Below are positions 51,537 to 61,431 of a stretch of 64,000 bases of DNA, piece by piece (within the stretch, counting starts at the first letter, position 1; each line of letters begins with the position of its first letter). The translations under genes and the position numbers were made by a program. Source of the stretch: CAKSHP01 sp045636325 (GTDB lineage Bacteria > Bacillota > Clostridia > UBA1381 > UMGS1253); contig JAZTXH010000011.1 of NCBI GenBank assembly GCA_045636325.1, positions 77,391-141,390 on the forward strand, written 5' to 3'. The notes under the pieces are model-generated. The model was not told where the DNA came from, ran no database searches, and saw only the letters and a list, made by a program, of their open reading frames with translations.

Positions 51537-53630
51537 CTAAACTATGCGTTTAAACTGCTTTTCAATTTCATATTTACTAAAGGAAATCATTATGGGTCTG
51601 CCGTGAGGGCATGTGTTTATGTTTTCCATTTCAAACACTTTTTTCACAAGGCTCTCCATTTCAGGAGCCGACAGCCTGCGATTTGCCTTTATTGCAGCCT
51701 TGCATGCAACAGTATAGAGTGCTCTTTCATAATCTGCGCTGATAACCTGCTTTTTATTATCCATCACTTCGCCCAAAAGCTCAACAAATACATCCTCAGG
51801 ATTATATTCACAAAGGGCATAAGGAAGAGCATTTATCATAACTCTCGGATATCCAAGGAATTCAAAGTCAAAACCCATTTTTTCAATTTTTTCCTTATTT
51901 CTCTGGGCAAATTCATATTCTGCTGAAGACAGATTAACCAAAGCCGACACCATGAGCTGCTGGATTGCTTCACTGCCTGAAGCAATATCTTTTTTTATCT
52001 GCTCAAATTTAATGCGTTCATGGGCAGCGTGCTGGTCAATCAAAAGCATATCTGCTCCCTTTTGCACAATTATATATGTATTAAACACCGCTCCGCACAC
52101 CTTAAAGCTTTCGTCCTCTTTTATATCTTCATTATAAACATTTTCTTTCGTCTTTTGCTCTTCGTTTTCAAGCTTCTTTTCAATTATCTGTCTTATCGCT
52201 TTTTCCTGCTCAAATGAAGGGCTATTAAGCACATCTCCTTCAAAGGAAATATTTTTATCCTCTGTTTTATAATTATTTATAAGTGATTCAAACTTATCAG
52301 AAAGCTTAAAGTCATCTGTTTGGTTTTCTGTTTTTTGCTTTTCGTCTTTTTTAATTTCATCGTTTTTGCCGGATGGAATTAAATCCATAAGGCTTTCTCG
52401 CATCTGCGCGCCTTTCTTTAAAACCTCATCTGCATATGTCTTAATTTCTTTTGCTGTGGACTTATCTGCACCAAAAGGTTTTGCTGCATTAAAAGGCTTA
52501 TCTTCCTTTGCGTCTTTATTTTCACTCTCATATTTAAAAGCAGCTGCTTCAAAAGAAATACTTTCAAAGCTTTCATTACTATTATTAAAACCGAAAGGCT
52601 TTTTTTCTTTTATTTCCGCTTGGGGAATATTGTTTTTTTCATAAAGGGCATTTTTAACACCCCAGTACACAGTTTCAAAAACCTGCCTTTCATCAGAAAA
52701 TTTAACCTCTGTTTTATGGGGATGCACGTTAACGTCTACCCCTTCGGTATTAATCTTCAAATCAAGCACCGCAAATGGGAATTTACCTCCCATAAGCTGA
52801 TTTTTATAAGCCTCTTCAAGAGCCTTTGTCATAATAGCGCTTTTAATGTTTCTGCCGTTTACAAAAAAGCTCTGATACGCTCTGTTTGGCCTTGATATAT
52901 TGCTTTTTCCGATAAAACCCTCAAGGCTCATATTCTCCCCCATATAGCTTACCTTTATAACGGATTTTGCATAATCTTTGCCGTATACTGCAAAAATTGC
53001 CGTAACAGGATTTCCATCTCCGGCAGAAAAAAGCACCTGCTTTCCATTATTTATAAATTTAAAGCTTACATTAGGGTTTGCTAAAATAAACTTTTCAACA
53101 ACATCAGCAACGTAGCCTGCTTCCGTTGTATCCTTTTTTAAAAATTTCATTCTTGCAGGTGTATTATAAAAAAGCTTTCTTACTTCTATTGTTGTGCCAT
53201 TTGGCGCACCCACACTTAAAACATCTTCCATAACACCGCCCTCAACCACAACACGGGTTGCGCCTTGAGCAAATTCAGTTTTAGTGGTAAGGCAAATGTT
53301 TGACACCGCCGCAATTGAGCAAAGCGCCTCACCGCGAAAACCAAGAGTTCCTATTTTGCTAAGGTCGGCGGCAGTTTTGATTTTACTTGTGGCATGGCGC
53401 AGAAATGCAATGCCCACATCTTCAGCTGCAATGCCGCATCCGTCGTCAGTCACTCTCATATATGACATACCGCCGTGCTTTATTTCAACCGTTATATTTT
53501 TTGCACCTGCATCCAAAGAGTTTTCAACAAGCTCTTTTATAACCGATGCCGGTTTTTCTGCCACTTCGCCCGCTGCAATTAAATTTGCCACAGACTCATC
53601 AAGTACATTTATAATCCCCAATTGCCTCAC
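51537..53630 (-). CDS. mutL: DNA mismatch repair protein MutL
   Basis: A 697-residue MutL. The GHKL ATPase is N-terminal (ELVENSLDAGAK, DDGCGI, GTLGFRGEAL, GTTIEVRKLFYNTPAR). A long charged linker (about 330-510) follows. The C-terminus carries the endonuclease motif DQHAAHERIKFE with the companion ACKAAIKAN and CPHGRPI sites, so it is the nicking type used where MutH is absent. It follows mutS by 26 bases. Confidence 0.97.
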   Translation of the reverse strand: MRQLGIINVLDESVANLIAAGEVAEKPASVIKELVENSLDAGAKNITVEIKHGGMSYMRVTDDGCGIAAEDVGIAFLRHATSKIKTAADLSKIGTLGFRGEALCSIAAVSNICLTTKTEFAQGATRVVVEGGVMEDVLSVGAPNGTTIEVRKLFYNTPARMKFLKKDTTEAGYVADVVEKFILANPNVSFKFINNGKQVLFSAGDGNPVTAIFAVYGKDYAKSVIKVSYMGENMSLEGFIGKSNISRPNRAYQSFFVNGRNIKSAIMTKALEEAYKNQLMGGKFPFAVLDLKINTEGVDVNVHPHKTEVKFSDERQVFETVYWGVKNALYEKNNIPQAEIKEKKPFGFNNSNESFESISFEAAAFKYESENKDAKEDKPFNAAKPFGADKSTAKEIKTYADEVLKKGAQMRESLMDLIPSGKNDEIKKDEKQKTENQTDDFKLSDKFESLINNYKTEDKNISFEGDVLNSPSFEQEKAIRQIIEKKLENEEQKTKENVYNEDIKEDESFKVCGAVFNTYIIVQKGADMLLIDQHAAHERIKFEQIKKDIASGSEAIQQLMVSALVNLSSAEYEFAQRNKEKIEKMGFDFEFLGYPRVMINALPYALCEYNPEDVFVELLGEVMDNKKQVISADYERALYTVACKAAIKANRRLSAPEMESLVKKVFEMENINTCPHGRPIMISFSKYEIEKQFKRIV

Positions 53631-53656
53631 CTTCCTTTTATCTGTGTATTTTTTAT

Positions 53657-56275
53657 TTATATCTTCTTTGCTTTGCCCGAAAGCTCATAAAGCTTATTTA
53701 AAGCCTCAATAGGTGTATATGTTGTAACGTCCATTTCGGCAAGCTGAGCGATAATATCATTTGTTTCAAAGCTCATAATTGACATATCGTCAGCGGTAAT
53801 GTCTGCTTCTGTTTTAGCCTTAGATTTCGCCTTGGCAACGCCGCCTGTTTCATTTTTATCTTCAAGTTCTGATAAAATCTGCTTTGCGCGCATCAAAACT
53901 TCTTTTGGCACACCTGCCAAAGCCGCTACTTCTATGCCGTAGCTGCCGGGGGCGCACCCTCTTATAATTTTACGAAGAAATGTAATTTCGTCGCCCCGTT
54001 TTTTAACGGATACGCAGTAATTTTTTATGCCGTCATGCAACCGTTCGAGCTCTGTAAGCTCATGATAATGAGTTGCAAACAGTGTTTTTGCGCCTATTTT
54101 CTTTTTATCCGCCACAAACTCTGCCACTGCCCACGCAATGGAAAGTCCGTCAAAAGTAGATGTACCTCTTCCTATTTCATCAAAAATAACAAGGCTGTCT
54201 TTTGTGGCATTTTTTAAAATGTTTGAAACCTCATTCATTTCCACCATAAACGTACTCTGACCTGCTGCAAGGTCATCGGATGCACCGACTCTTGTAAATA
54301 TACTGTCAACCACAGAAAGCTTTGCCTCCCTTGCGGGCACAAAGCTCCCCGCTTGCGCCATAAGACTTATAAGCGCCACCTGACGCATATATGTAGATTT
54401 ACCCGCCATATTGGGTCCGGTTATAATCATAAGTCTGTCACCAGCAGTATCAAGCACTGTATCATTTGGCACAAATATTTCGTTTTTCAATACCTTTTCA
54501 ACAACAGGATGTCTGCCGTCAGAAATTTTAATTTCGCCATCTTTTGTCATTTCAGGCATACAGTAGTTCATTTCCTGAGCAACCTGTGCAAAGCTTGCAA
54601 GCACGTCTACCTGAGAAATCGCATCTGCTGTTTTCTTAAGCTCTTCTAGCTTATCTGAAATACGCTCCTTTATAAAATCAAAAAGGTATAATTCAACCTT
54701 TAAAAGCTTGTCCTCTGCGCCCAATATAATGTTTTCAACTTCCTTAAGACGCTCTGTAATATATCTTTCCCCGTTTACAAGGGTCTGCTTTCTTACATAA
54801 TAATCAGGCACAAGAGAGGTTTGCCCCTTGCTTACCTCTATATAATAACCAAAAACCTTGTTATATCCCACTTTAAGAGTTTTAATTCCGGTTTTTTCTC
54901 TTTCTTCTGCCTGAATTTCGCTAAGCCATCCGGCACTTTCGTCCTTTGCTTTTTTATACTGGTCAACCTCCTGATTAAATCCGCTTTTAATAAATCCGCC
55001 GTCTCTTGCATTTGCAGGAGCATCATCTCTTATAGCATTTTGCAAAAGACTCACAAGGCTGTCCTGAGCATAAATTCTATAGTTAATCTTTGTTAGGATA
55101 TCGCTTTTAAAGCCTGATAAAACATTCTTTATTTCAGGTAGTTTTTCAAGTGAATCCCTTAAAGCTAAAAGGTCACGGGGCGTAACGGAATTAAGTGATA
55201 TACGACCTATAATGCGCTTTAAATCATACACACCGTCTAAAAGCTCTGAAAGCTCACCGCGTGCCATCATATTGTCTTTTAGCTCACCCACACCCTCATG
55301 ACGGTGTTTGATTTCGGCAATGCTTACAAGAGGTTTTTCAATCCAACGGCGCATAAGTCTTCCGCCCATGGAGGTCTTTGTTTTGTCAAGCACCCACAAA
55401 AGCGAGCCTTTTTTGCCGTTTTCTCTTAAGGTAGATGTTATTTCAAGATTACGCCTTGTAGCGCGGTCAAGCCCAACGCTCTGGTCTATGGTATAAATAT
55501 TTAAACTGCACAAGCCGTTTGCATCTGTTTTCTGCATTTCGCGAAGATACAAAAGCACCGCTCCTACACAAACTGCAAGCTCTCTTTTTTCTTCTAAAAT
55601 GTCTTTTTGCCCGCAGGTAAGCTCAAGCCCGCTTTTTATCCCGTAAAGGCAGTTTTCATAAAGAAAAAATTCGTCGCCAATGCCGCTGACATATATTTTA
55701 AAGCGGTCTGCCACCGGTTTGTAATAAAGGCTTCTTGCATATGGGCTGTATACAATTTCTTTTGGCTTATAGCAGGAAATCTCGTTTAAAATTTCTTCTG
55801 TTGCATCTTCTTTTTCAATACTTGTTATATATATCTCGCCTGTAGATGCATCTGCAAAAGCAAGACCGTTTTTTTCCCCGTCAGCATACACAAGACACAA
55901 AAAGTTGTTTTCCTTTTCTGCAATTACATTTGTATCCATAAGTGTTCCGGGGGTAACCACTCTTATAACATCACGGCGTACAATGTCTTTTGTCTGAGAC
56001 GCATCTTCCATCTGCTCACAGATGGCAACCTTATATCCACGGCTTACAAGACGGGAAATATAGCTTTCAGCACTGTGAAAAGGAACACCGCACATAGGTG
56101 CCTTTTCACCGCCGCCCGATGCTCGCCCCGTTAATGTAAGTTCAAGCTCACGTGATGCAATTTTTGCGTCATCATTAAACATTTCGTAAAAATCACCCAG
56201 GCGAAACATCAGTATGCAATCTTTATATTTTTCTTTTATTTCTTCATATTGCTGCATCATAGGTGTAACAGCCAT
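53657..56275 (-). CDS. mutS: DNA mismatch repair protein MutS
   Basis: An 872-residue mismatch sensor. The mismatch-reading Phe-x-Glu is in RLGDFYEMF near residue 30. The ATPase has Walker A TGPNMAGKSTYMRQ, signature STFMVEMNEV, Walker B VIFDEIGRGTSTFDG and ATHYHEL. Full length. It starts with MAVTPMMQQY after a gap holding an inverted pair of AATAGTGAATAAG-type repeats (56297-56350). Confidence 0.97.
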   Translation of the reverse strand: MAVTPMMQQYEEIKEKYKDCILMFRLGDFYEMFNDDAKIASRELELTLTGRASGGGEKAPMCGVPFHSAESYISRLVSRGYKVAICEQMEDASQTKDIVRRDVIRVVTPGTLMDTNVIAEKENNFLCLVYADGEKNGLAFADASTGEIYITSIEKEDATEEILNEISCYKPKEIVYSPYARSLYYKPVADRFKIYVSGIGDEFFLYENCLYGIKSGLELTCGQKDILEEKRELAVCVGAVLLYLREMQKTDANGLCSLNIYTIDQSVGLDRATRRNLEITSTLRENGKKGSLLWVLDKTKTSMGGRLMRRWIEKPLVSIAEIKHRHEGVGELKDNMMARGELSELLDGVYDLKRIIGRISLNSVTPRDLLALRDSLEKLPEIKNVLSGFKSDILTKINYRIYAQDSLVSLLQNAIRDDAPANARDGGFIKSGFNQEVDQYKKAKDESAGWLSEIQAEEREKTGIKTLKVGYNKVFGYYIEVSKGQTSLVPDYYVRKQTLVNGERYITERLKEVENIILGAEDKLLKVELYLFDFIKERISDKLEELKKTADAISQVDVLASFAQVAQEMNYCMPEMTKDGEIKISDGRHPVVEKVLKNEIFVPNDTVLDTAGDRLMIITGPNMAGKSTYMRQVALISLMAQAGSFVPAREAKLSVVDSIFTRVGASDDLAAGQSTFMVEMNEVSNILKNATKDSLVIFDEIGRGTSTFDGLSIAWAVAEFVADKKKIGAKTLFATHYHELTELERLHDGIKNYCVSVKKRGDEITFLRKIIRGCAPGSYGIEVAALAGVPKEVLMRAKQILSELEDKNETGGVAKAKSKAKTEADITADDMSIMSFETNDIIAQLAEMDVTTYTPIEALNKLYELSGKAKKI

Positions 56276-56296
56276 ATTTTCTCCCCCCCGAAATTG

Positions 56297-56350
56297 AAGT
56301 AATAGTGAATAAGCAAATCACCTCTTCGTTATTTACTATTCCTTATTCCC
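56297..56350. repeat. Inverted pair of AATAGTGAATAAG-type repeats
   Basis: GTAATAGTGAATAAG at the left and TTATTTACTATTCCTTATTC at the right face each other in the ylbF-mutS gap. The same word lies between pta and ackA. Confidence 0.6.
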
Positions 56351-56740
56351 TTATTTGCATCCTCCGCATGTTGAACAGCTTCCCGAGCATCCTCCGGTTT
56401 GCTTTTCGCCCCTTGCGTAAAAATCAATAATGTTTTTAACCTGCTCATACATTGTGTCAAAGGCATCCTTTGCATCAATGAAATTCTTGATTACATCATA
56501 CTGCATTAGCTTGTCAAACTCATCTGCAAGCTCTGTGCGGATATTGTTATAATCCTCTTGTGTTAAATTTTCTCCCTGAGCTTTCTGCATAATATTCATT
56601 CTTTTAAGATTATATTCACCGATTAAAGCCTGTGCCTTATCGTCATTTGCCTGAATAGTTTCTGCCGCCTGCAAATCTGAAAATTCCTTGCTTTCTTCTA
56701 TAGCTTTTCCAAGCTCTTTTGCCATTTCAAGTATATCCAT
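56351..56740 (-). CDS. YlbF/YmcA family protein with Cys-rich tail
   Basis: A 129-residue helical protein. The YlbF family, with YmcA and YaaT, forms the Y-complex that in Bacillus carries iron-sulfur clusters and assists RNase Y processing and the Spo0A pathway. The first 110 residues are the helical domain (MDILEMAKELGKAIEESKEF...). The end GGCSGSCSTCGGCK has four cysteines suited to a cluster. It stands between miaB and mutS, a common clostridial order. Confidence 0.85.
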   Translation of the reverse strand: MDILEMAKELGKAIEESKEFSDLQAAETIQANDDKAQALIGEYNLKRMNIMQKAQGENLTQEDYNNIRTELADEFDKLMQYDVIKNFIDAKDAFDTMYEQVKNIIDFYARGEKQTGGCSGSCSTCGGCK

Positions 56741-56760
56741 TTTAAAAATTCTCCTTTAAC

Positions 56761-58176
56761 TTATTTTTGTATCTCACCGGTTAAAAACCACGTTTTAACG
56801 CTTGTGATTTTTATATCCACCAATTTACCCACAAGCTCGCTTCCGCCTTTGAAGTGAACAATTTTTCCCCCATCTGTTCTGCCGGAAATCATATCGGGAG
56901 TATTTTTACTTTCACCCTCAGCTAAAACAGTAACGGTTTTTCCCATATATGAATCGTTAATGCTTTTTGAAATTTCATTCTGTACCTCTAAAAGACGGTC
57001 AAAATTTTTGTGAATTTCTTTATCGTTCAACACAAAGTCAAGCTTCGAAGCCGGCGTACCCGTGCGCCTTGAATATATAAAAGAGTAAATCGAATCATAT
57101 CTCACTTTTTTAATAAGCTCAATTGTTTTTTCAAAGTCTTCGTTTGTCTCTGTAGGAAAGCCTACTATTATATCTGTTGTAAGGGTAATTTCAGGCACCA
57201 TTTGGCGCATTTTTTCTACTTTTTTAATATAGTCATCTGCAGTGTATTTGCGGTTCATATCAGAAAGTATCTTATCACTTCCTGCCTGCACCGGCAAATG
57301 AAGCTGCTTGCACACCTTTTTATTATCCCTTATAGTCTGCATAAGCTTTTCTGTAAAGTCTTTAGGATGTGAAGTCATAAATCTTATTCTTTCGATTCCG
57401 TCAACCTCACTTATTATCTGCAAAAGGTCAGAAAAATCAACGCCGTCTGAATTATCCTTTCCGTAAGAGTTAACATTCTGACCAAGAAGCATAATTTCTT
57501 TATACCCCTCGGCTGCAACCTCTCTTACTTCCTTTAAGATGTCTTCTTTGGCGCGACTTCGCTCACGCCCTCTTACATAAGGCACTATACAGTATGAACA
57601 AAAGTTGTTACACCCATACATAATGGAAATGTATGCAACAGCGCTCCTTTCGCGCACAATGGGAATATCTTCTGCAATACGCCCGTCAATATCTATAATA
57701 TTAAACTGCCTTTTCTTTTCTTCTATTACCTGCCATAATAAAGACGGAAGTTCAAACAAAGTATGTGTACCAAAAACAATATCCACATGGCTAAATTTCT
57801 TTTTTATTTTATCCGCCACCTGTCTTTGCTGCATCATACAACCGCAAATACCTATTATAAGCTCTTCATTTTTGCGCTTAAGATTTTTCAGTGCACCTAA
57901 ATTACCAAGCACCTTCTGCTCTGCATGGTCACGCACTGCGCAGGTGTTAAAAATTATAACGTCTGCTGTTTCGGTGTCGCAGGTAATTTCATACCCCGAC
58001 TCTTTAAGCATCCCGCGCAAACGTTCAGAATCGTTTTCATTCTGCTGGCATCCGTATGTTACCACACAAGCCTTTTTCCCGCCCGCTTTTATAACATATT
58101 CTTTTATTTTTTCTTCATAGCGTTTCTGCTGTGCCATTTCGGATGCCGAAACGTATTTTTCTTTAACTTTTGCCAT
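56761..58176 (-). CDS. miaB: tRNA-2-methylthio-N6-dimethylallyladenosine synthase
   Basis: A 471-residue radical-SAM methylthiotransferase that adds the 2-methylthio group at A37 after MiaA action. The N-terminal UPF0004 domain binds the auxiliary cluster (TYGCQQNENDSER, NTCAVRDHAEQK, GCMMQ). The radical-SAM cluster is CNNFCSYC within MYGCNNFCSYCIVPYVRGRE. A C-terminal TRAM domain completes it. First gene of the five-gene operon. Confidence 0.96.
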   Translation of the reverse strand: MAKVKEKYVSASEMAQQKRYEEKIKEYVIKAGGKKACVVTYGCQQNENDSERLRGMLKESGYEITCDTETADVIIFNTCAVRDHAEQKVLGNLGALKNLKRKNEELIIGICGCMMQQRQVADKIKKKFSHVDIVFGTHTLFELPSLLWQVIEEKKRQFNIIDIDGRIAEDIPIVRERSAVAYISIMYGCNNFCSYCIVPYVRGRERSRAKEDILKEVREVAAEGYKEIMLLGQNVNSYGKDNSDGVDFSDLLQIISEVDGIERIRFMTSHPKDFTEKLMQTIRDNKKVCKQLHLPVQAGSDKILSDMNRKYTADDYIKKVEKMRQMVPEITLTTDIIVGFPTETNEDFEKTIELIKKVRYDSIYSFIYSRRTGTPASKLDFVLNDKEIHKNFDRLLEVQNEISKSINDSYMGKTVTVLAEGESKNTPDMISGRTDGGKIVHFKGGSELVGKLVDIKITSVKTWFLTGEIQK

Positions 58177-58355
58177 TTTTTCTACTCCTTTAAATTAGCC
58201 TGTCAAGCTAAGGACATATAACTTATTTATTATACCAAAAATCTTTTAAAATAGCAAGCTGGAAAATTATATTTTATATCACCGCCATAAATTACAATCG
58301 CTGTTTATAAAAGTGATTGTGTCTGCATTTTTTGCCAAATCATCTCCACATGACA

Positions 58356-60818
58356 TCAAATATCGCTGAAATCCTCACAGGGTCCGTCAAAAATTTTATA
58401 ATCTGTCATACTCTTCTTCATAAGCTTGTCTGCCTGATTGGAAACATCCTTAATCTGCTGTTTAATTTGTTCTTTCTCGTCACATCCACAAATTTCAAGC
58501 ATTTTTTCAAGTTCTGCCTTGCGCTCTTCAAGCTCTTTTGCCTTGGATTTGCAAAACTCACTTAATTTTCTGTTTGCCATATCAAGACCGTCAAGTTCAT
58601 TTATATCGGCTGTAAAAAGATTTTCATATTCGCGTACTGCATCCGATTCCGTCAGGAAAAGATGAAGCTTTAAATGCATTTCCTTATGGTCATATCCGGT
58701 AGTGTATTGTGCATATTCACTAAAGTCGTCAGGCACAGTAAAGCCCATTACACGGGTAAAGGCATTCCATCTGCGGTGCTCAAGCCATTTGAGATGAGAA
58801 ACCAGTTTTTCACTATAATCATCATTCCCATCGCTTTTTTTAATGCACCTGTAGTATTTTTCAAGGCTTGCTTCATTTAATTTTTCCCTTTTTTCCACAG
58901 TTCCGCAACTAAATACCGACTCTAAAATGCATCCGGCAGAAAACACCTTATATCTTAAGTGAAGTGCACGGCCTATGCTTGCCCAGAAATTATACTGCAA
59001 CATATTAGAGTTTTTATTAACCACATCTTCGGCTGTCTTTTTTTCGTAATCCTCAAGTGTGCCCCTGCGGTTTTCATATGCATGGTGAATAGATTTAGAG
59101 CGCTTTTCTTCTGAGCGCATATATATGTTTTCTTCGTTGTATACTTCTTCAAAGAAGCCAAATGCATAAATATATGTACCGCGACTTTCCGGCGCTTTTC
59201 TTCTCATATCATTTATTACCTTGCCTATGGCAGAGTCATATACAGCGCATGAAATCACTGTGTTTTTAAATTCTTTACCTGCCTTTTTAAGCTTTAAATG
59301 ATACTCGCTTATAAATTTATTAAGTTTTTCTGAAATCTGAATATTTTCTGCATCCGAGCCCAAAGCCACCACAAAATAGTCTGTATCCTTAAGAGAAAAC
59401 CCATCTTTCCAATGGCTTTCATGCAGTTTATGTGCCAAATCGTCATCACTGATATCCGTCTGATAATAGCGAAGTGTAAAATAGGGGTCTGCAAGTATTC
59501 CTTTCCCCGGATACATCATCATAATCTTTTTATAATCCGCAGTTCTTTTAATATATTCTGTGTCTGCATCAACACAGAATAGCTCTTTTGTTCTTTCTAA
59601 AACAGTACCCGTGCTTAAAACATATTCGCCGGTGCTCAAAATTTCCGGATTAATATAATTTATTTTATCAAAAAACCTTGTTTCAGGCTCTTTTGATATC
59701 ACATTTATATTAAGCCTTATACCCAGCATCTGCCCATACCAATATGAAGATAAAAACACCTCCGTACCGATTTGTCCCGAACCGATAATTGTAAGCTGAA
59801 GCTCTTTTGCATCCTTTCTTCCCACAAGTGGCTCATATAAGGGAAGGCGCTTTAACATATTTTTAACCAGATTGCTGTATTCATCTATAGTGCGCACATC
59901 GGGCGCATTTTCACCATACTGAATTTTTGCCCTCTCTCTTATTTTTTCACAAACCATGGTATAATATCTTTCTTCACAAAAAGCCAGCACATTTGCATTT
60001 TCAAGCCTCTTGTTTTTGCGCGCGTCATTTTTGTCAATATCCATAATCGCCCATACATCCTGAATATTTTTCTGCCCTATATCATCAATAAATATGAACG
60101 TATTTTTTCCGCCTTTTCGAATGTTAATATGCAAAATATCTTCTTTTAAACATATGCCGCCGCTGCACTTAGCTTCAGCTAAAAGCTCTGAGCTTTCTTC
60201 TTCATCCCTTTTTGTGTATACATCAGTAAAAACAATCACCGTTCTTTTTTTACGATTTTCTAAAACACTTTTTGCAAGAGCAAGTGATTTTTTATTAAGT
60301 GCATTAAAATAATAAATCTCTTTTGACGGAAATAAAGAATTTAATTTAAGCTTTATTTTTGCAAAAATATTAACTATAAATTCTAAAATAACAGCTGCTC
60401 CCGCAGCCGGTGCCAAAAAGTAAATAAGGGTTATATAAACTTTAAACACAAGCCTTCCTAACCGGCTAAAATTAAAAATATCACAAACTATTTTACTCAC
60501 ACAGGGCGCAAATTCCGTAAAAGGTATATTAAAGCTAAATGCCCTGATTGCATCTACCAGATTTGAAAGCAGAGTTGATAAAGAAAATCTGCTTTTATAC
60601 ATATCGCAAACGCAAAGCCATAGCCATATTAATATAGCTAATGACACAGCTACCACCAAAAGATGACGCTTCGTATTCGTGCGTTTCTTCCTTAAATCAA
60701 TTGCTATAAATACTATACAAATAATGGTTACCACAAAAGCCGTAACACTTAAATGATACGCAGCCACAGGTCCGTTTAATATGCCCTTAAGTCCTTTTAC
60801 AATGCCGTTTTCCGCCAT
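58356..60818 (-). CDS. Membrane protein with Rossmann and RyR-like domains, possible defence effector
   Basis: An 820-residue protein. Three or more membrane helices lie in residues 17-170 (AAYHLSVTAFVVTIICIVFI, LLVVAVSLAILIWLWLCVCD, VYITLIYFLAPAAGAAVILE). A large cytoplasmic region follows with a TrkA-N/Rossmann-type nucleotide loop IIGSGQIGTEVF (about 350). Near residue 680 HLKWLEHRRWNAFTRVMGF matches the EHxRW core of bacterial RyR domains. The C-terminus is a charged coiled coil. RyR domains with TrkA-N partners have been linked by comparative genomics to nucleotide-dependent conflict systems. The start is the ATG at 60818, behind GGGGGAG. Confidence 0.72.
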   Translation of the reverse strand: MAENGIVKGLKGILNGPVAAYHLSVTAFVVTIICIVFIAIDLRKKRTNTKRHLLVVAVSLAILIWLWLCVCDMYKSRFSLSTLLSNLVDAIRAFSFNIPFTEFAPCVSKIVCDIFNFSRLGRLVFKVYITLIYFLAPAAGAAVILEFIVNIFAKIKLKLNSLFPSKEIYYFNALNKKSLALAKSVLENRKKRTVIVFTDVYTKRDEEESSELLAEAKCSGGICLKEDILHINIRKGGKNTFIFIDDIGQKNIQDVWAIMDIDKNDARKNKRLENANVLAFCEERYYTMVCEKIRERAKIQYGENAPDVRTIDEYSNLVKNMLKRLPLYEPLVGRKDAKELQLTIIGSGQIGTEVFLSSYWYGQMLGIRLNINVISKEPETRFFDKINYINPEILSTGEYVLSTGTVLERTKELFCVDADTEYIKRTADYKKIMMMYPGKGILADPYFTLRYYQTDISDDDLAHKLHESHWKDGFSLKDTDYFVVALGSDAENIQISEKLNKFISEYHLKLKKAGKEFKNTVISCAVYDSAIGKVINDMRRKAPESRGTYIYAFGFFEEVYNEENIYMRSEEKRSKSIHHAYENRRGTLEDYEKKTAEDVVNKNSNMLQYNFWASIGRALHLRYKVFSAGCILESVFSCGTVEKREKLNEASLEKYYRCIKKSDGNDDYSEKLVSHLKWLEHRRWNAFTRVMGFTVPDDFSEYAQYTTGYDHKEMHLKLHLFLTESDAVREYENLFTADINELDGLDMANRKLSEFCKSKAKELEERKAELEKMLEICGCDEKEQIKQQIKDVSNQADKLMKKSMTDYKIFDGPCEDFSDI

Positions 60819-61005
60819 AAGTATCTCCCCCTCTGTATTTTCTCGCTCCCGATAGTATTCTTTTGTCAAGTAAGTGAACAAAAATTTTTCATATTTTTTT
60901 GAAATTTTTTCATCACACTATTTTAATCCATTTGGTATATATTATAACATATAATGCTTAGATAATCAAGATTTCACAAACATTTGATAAATTTTTCGCC
61001 ATAAT
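60819..61005. other. A/T-rich gap before the RyR-like gene
   Basis: 187 bases without a gene. TATATATTATAACATATAATG at about 60938-60957 could supply -10 elements; nothing else is visible. Confidence 0.4.
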
Positions 61006-61431
61006 TTACAAATCTAATTCTTCATCTTCGTCATCCACTCTGCCCTTTTGTTCTTCCGATAAATCTCTAATAAAAGCTGAATATCCAAACAGTATATTCA
61101 TTTTGTCGCAATCAGGCTTACTGCTAAAATTAAAGGTTTCTCGTGAATATTCATTAACCGTACTATCATTTATAGGCTTGTCATTTTCCTTGCACCAAGC
61201 CAGATAATTTTTTATAGCTTCGGTTTCGTCACTTTTCGCCGTCCTATAACACATACCAATTTTTGTTTCACCGGGAAGAATCTGTCCTGTCAAAACTAAA
61301 TTTTTAAAACATTCTGACACATACTTCCATTCTAAGTCATCGCTGTTTCCGCCTCTGCCACACCCAAGACGATACCGTTTATATTTTTCTCTCACATCAT
61401 ACAACGGGCCACTAAAAACCCCATCTTGCAT
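61006..61431 (-). CDS. Hypothetical protein overlapping the truncated ParA gene
   Basis: A 141-residue ORF. No family recognised. It is Cys- and Trp-containing with a very acidic end (GRVDDEDEELDL). It starts inside the ParA 3' end in another frame, and its open frame continues upstream through AFQTKRRNLYMQDG. It is therefore probably the tail of a longer gene that recombined into the parA gene, rather than a complete protein. No ribosome site is seen before its ATG. Confidence 0.45.
   Translation of the reverse strand: MQDGVFSGPLYDVREKYKRYRLGCGRGGNSDDLEWKYVSECFKNLVLTGQILPGETKIGMCYRTAKSDETEAIKNYLAWCKENDKPINDSTVNEYSRETFNFSSKPDCDKMNILFGYSAFIRDLSEEQKGRVDDEDEELDL

Noticed and set aside
58195..58215. 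TTAGCCTGTCAAGCTAAGG near miaB as a further copy of the TAGCCTGACAGAAG repeat.
   Set aside because: Only seven or eight bases match and it is itself a dyad; similarity could be chance.
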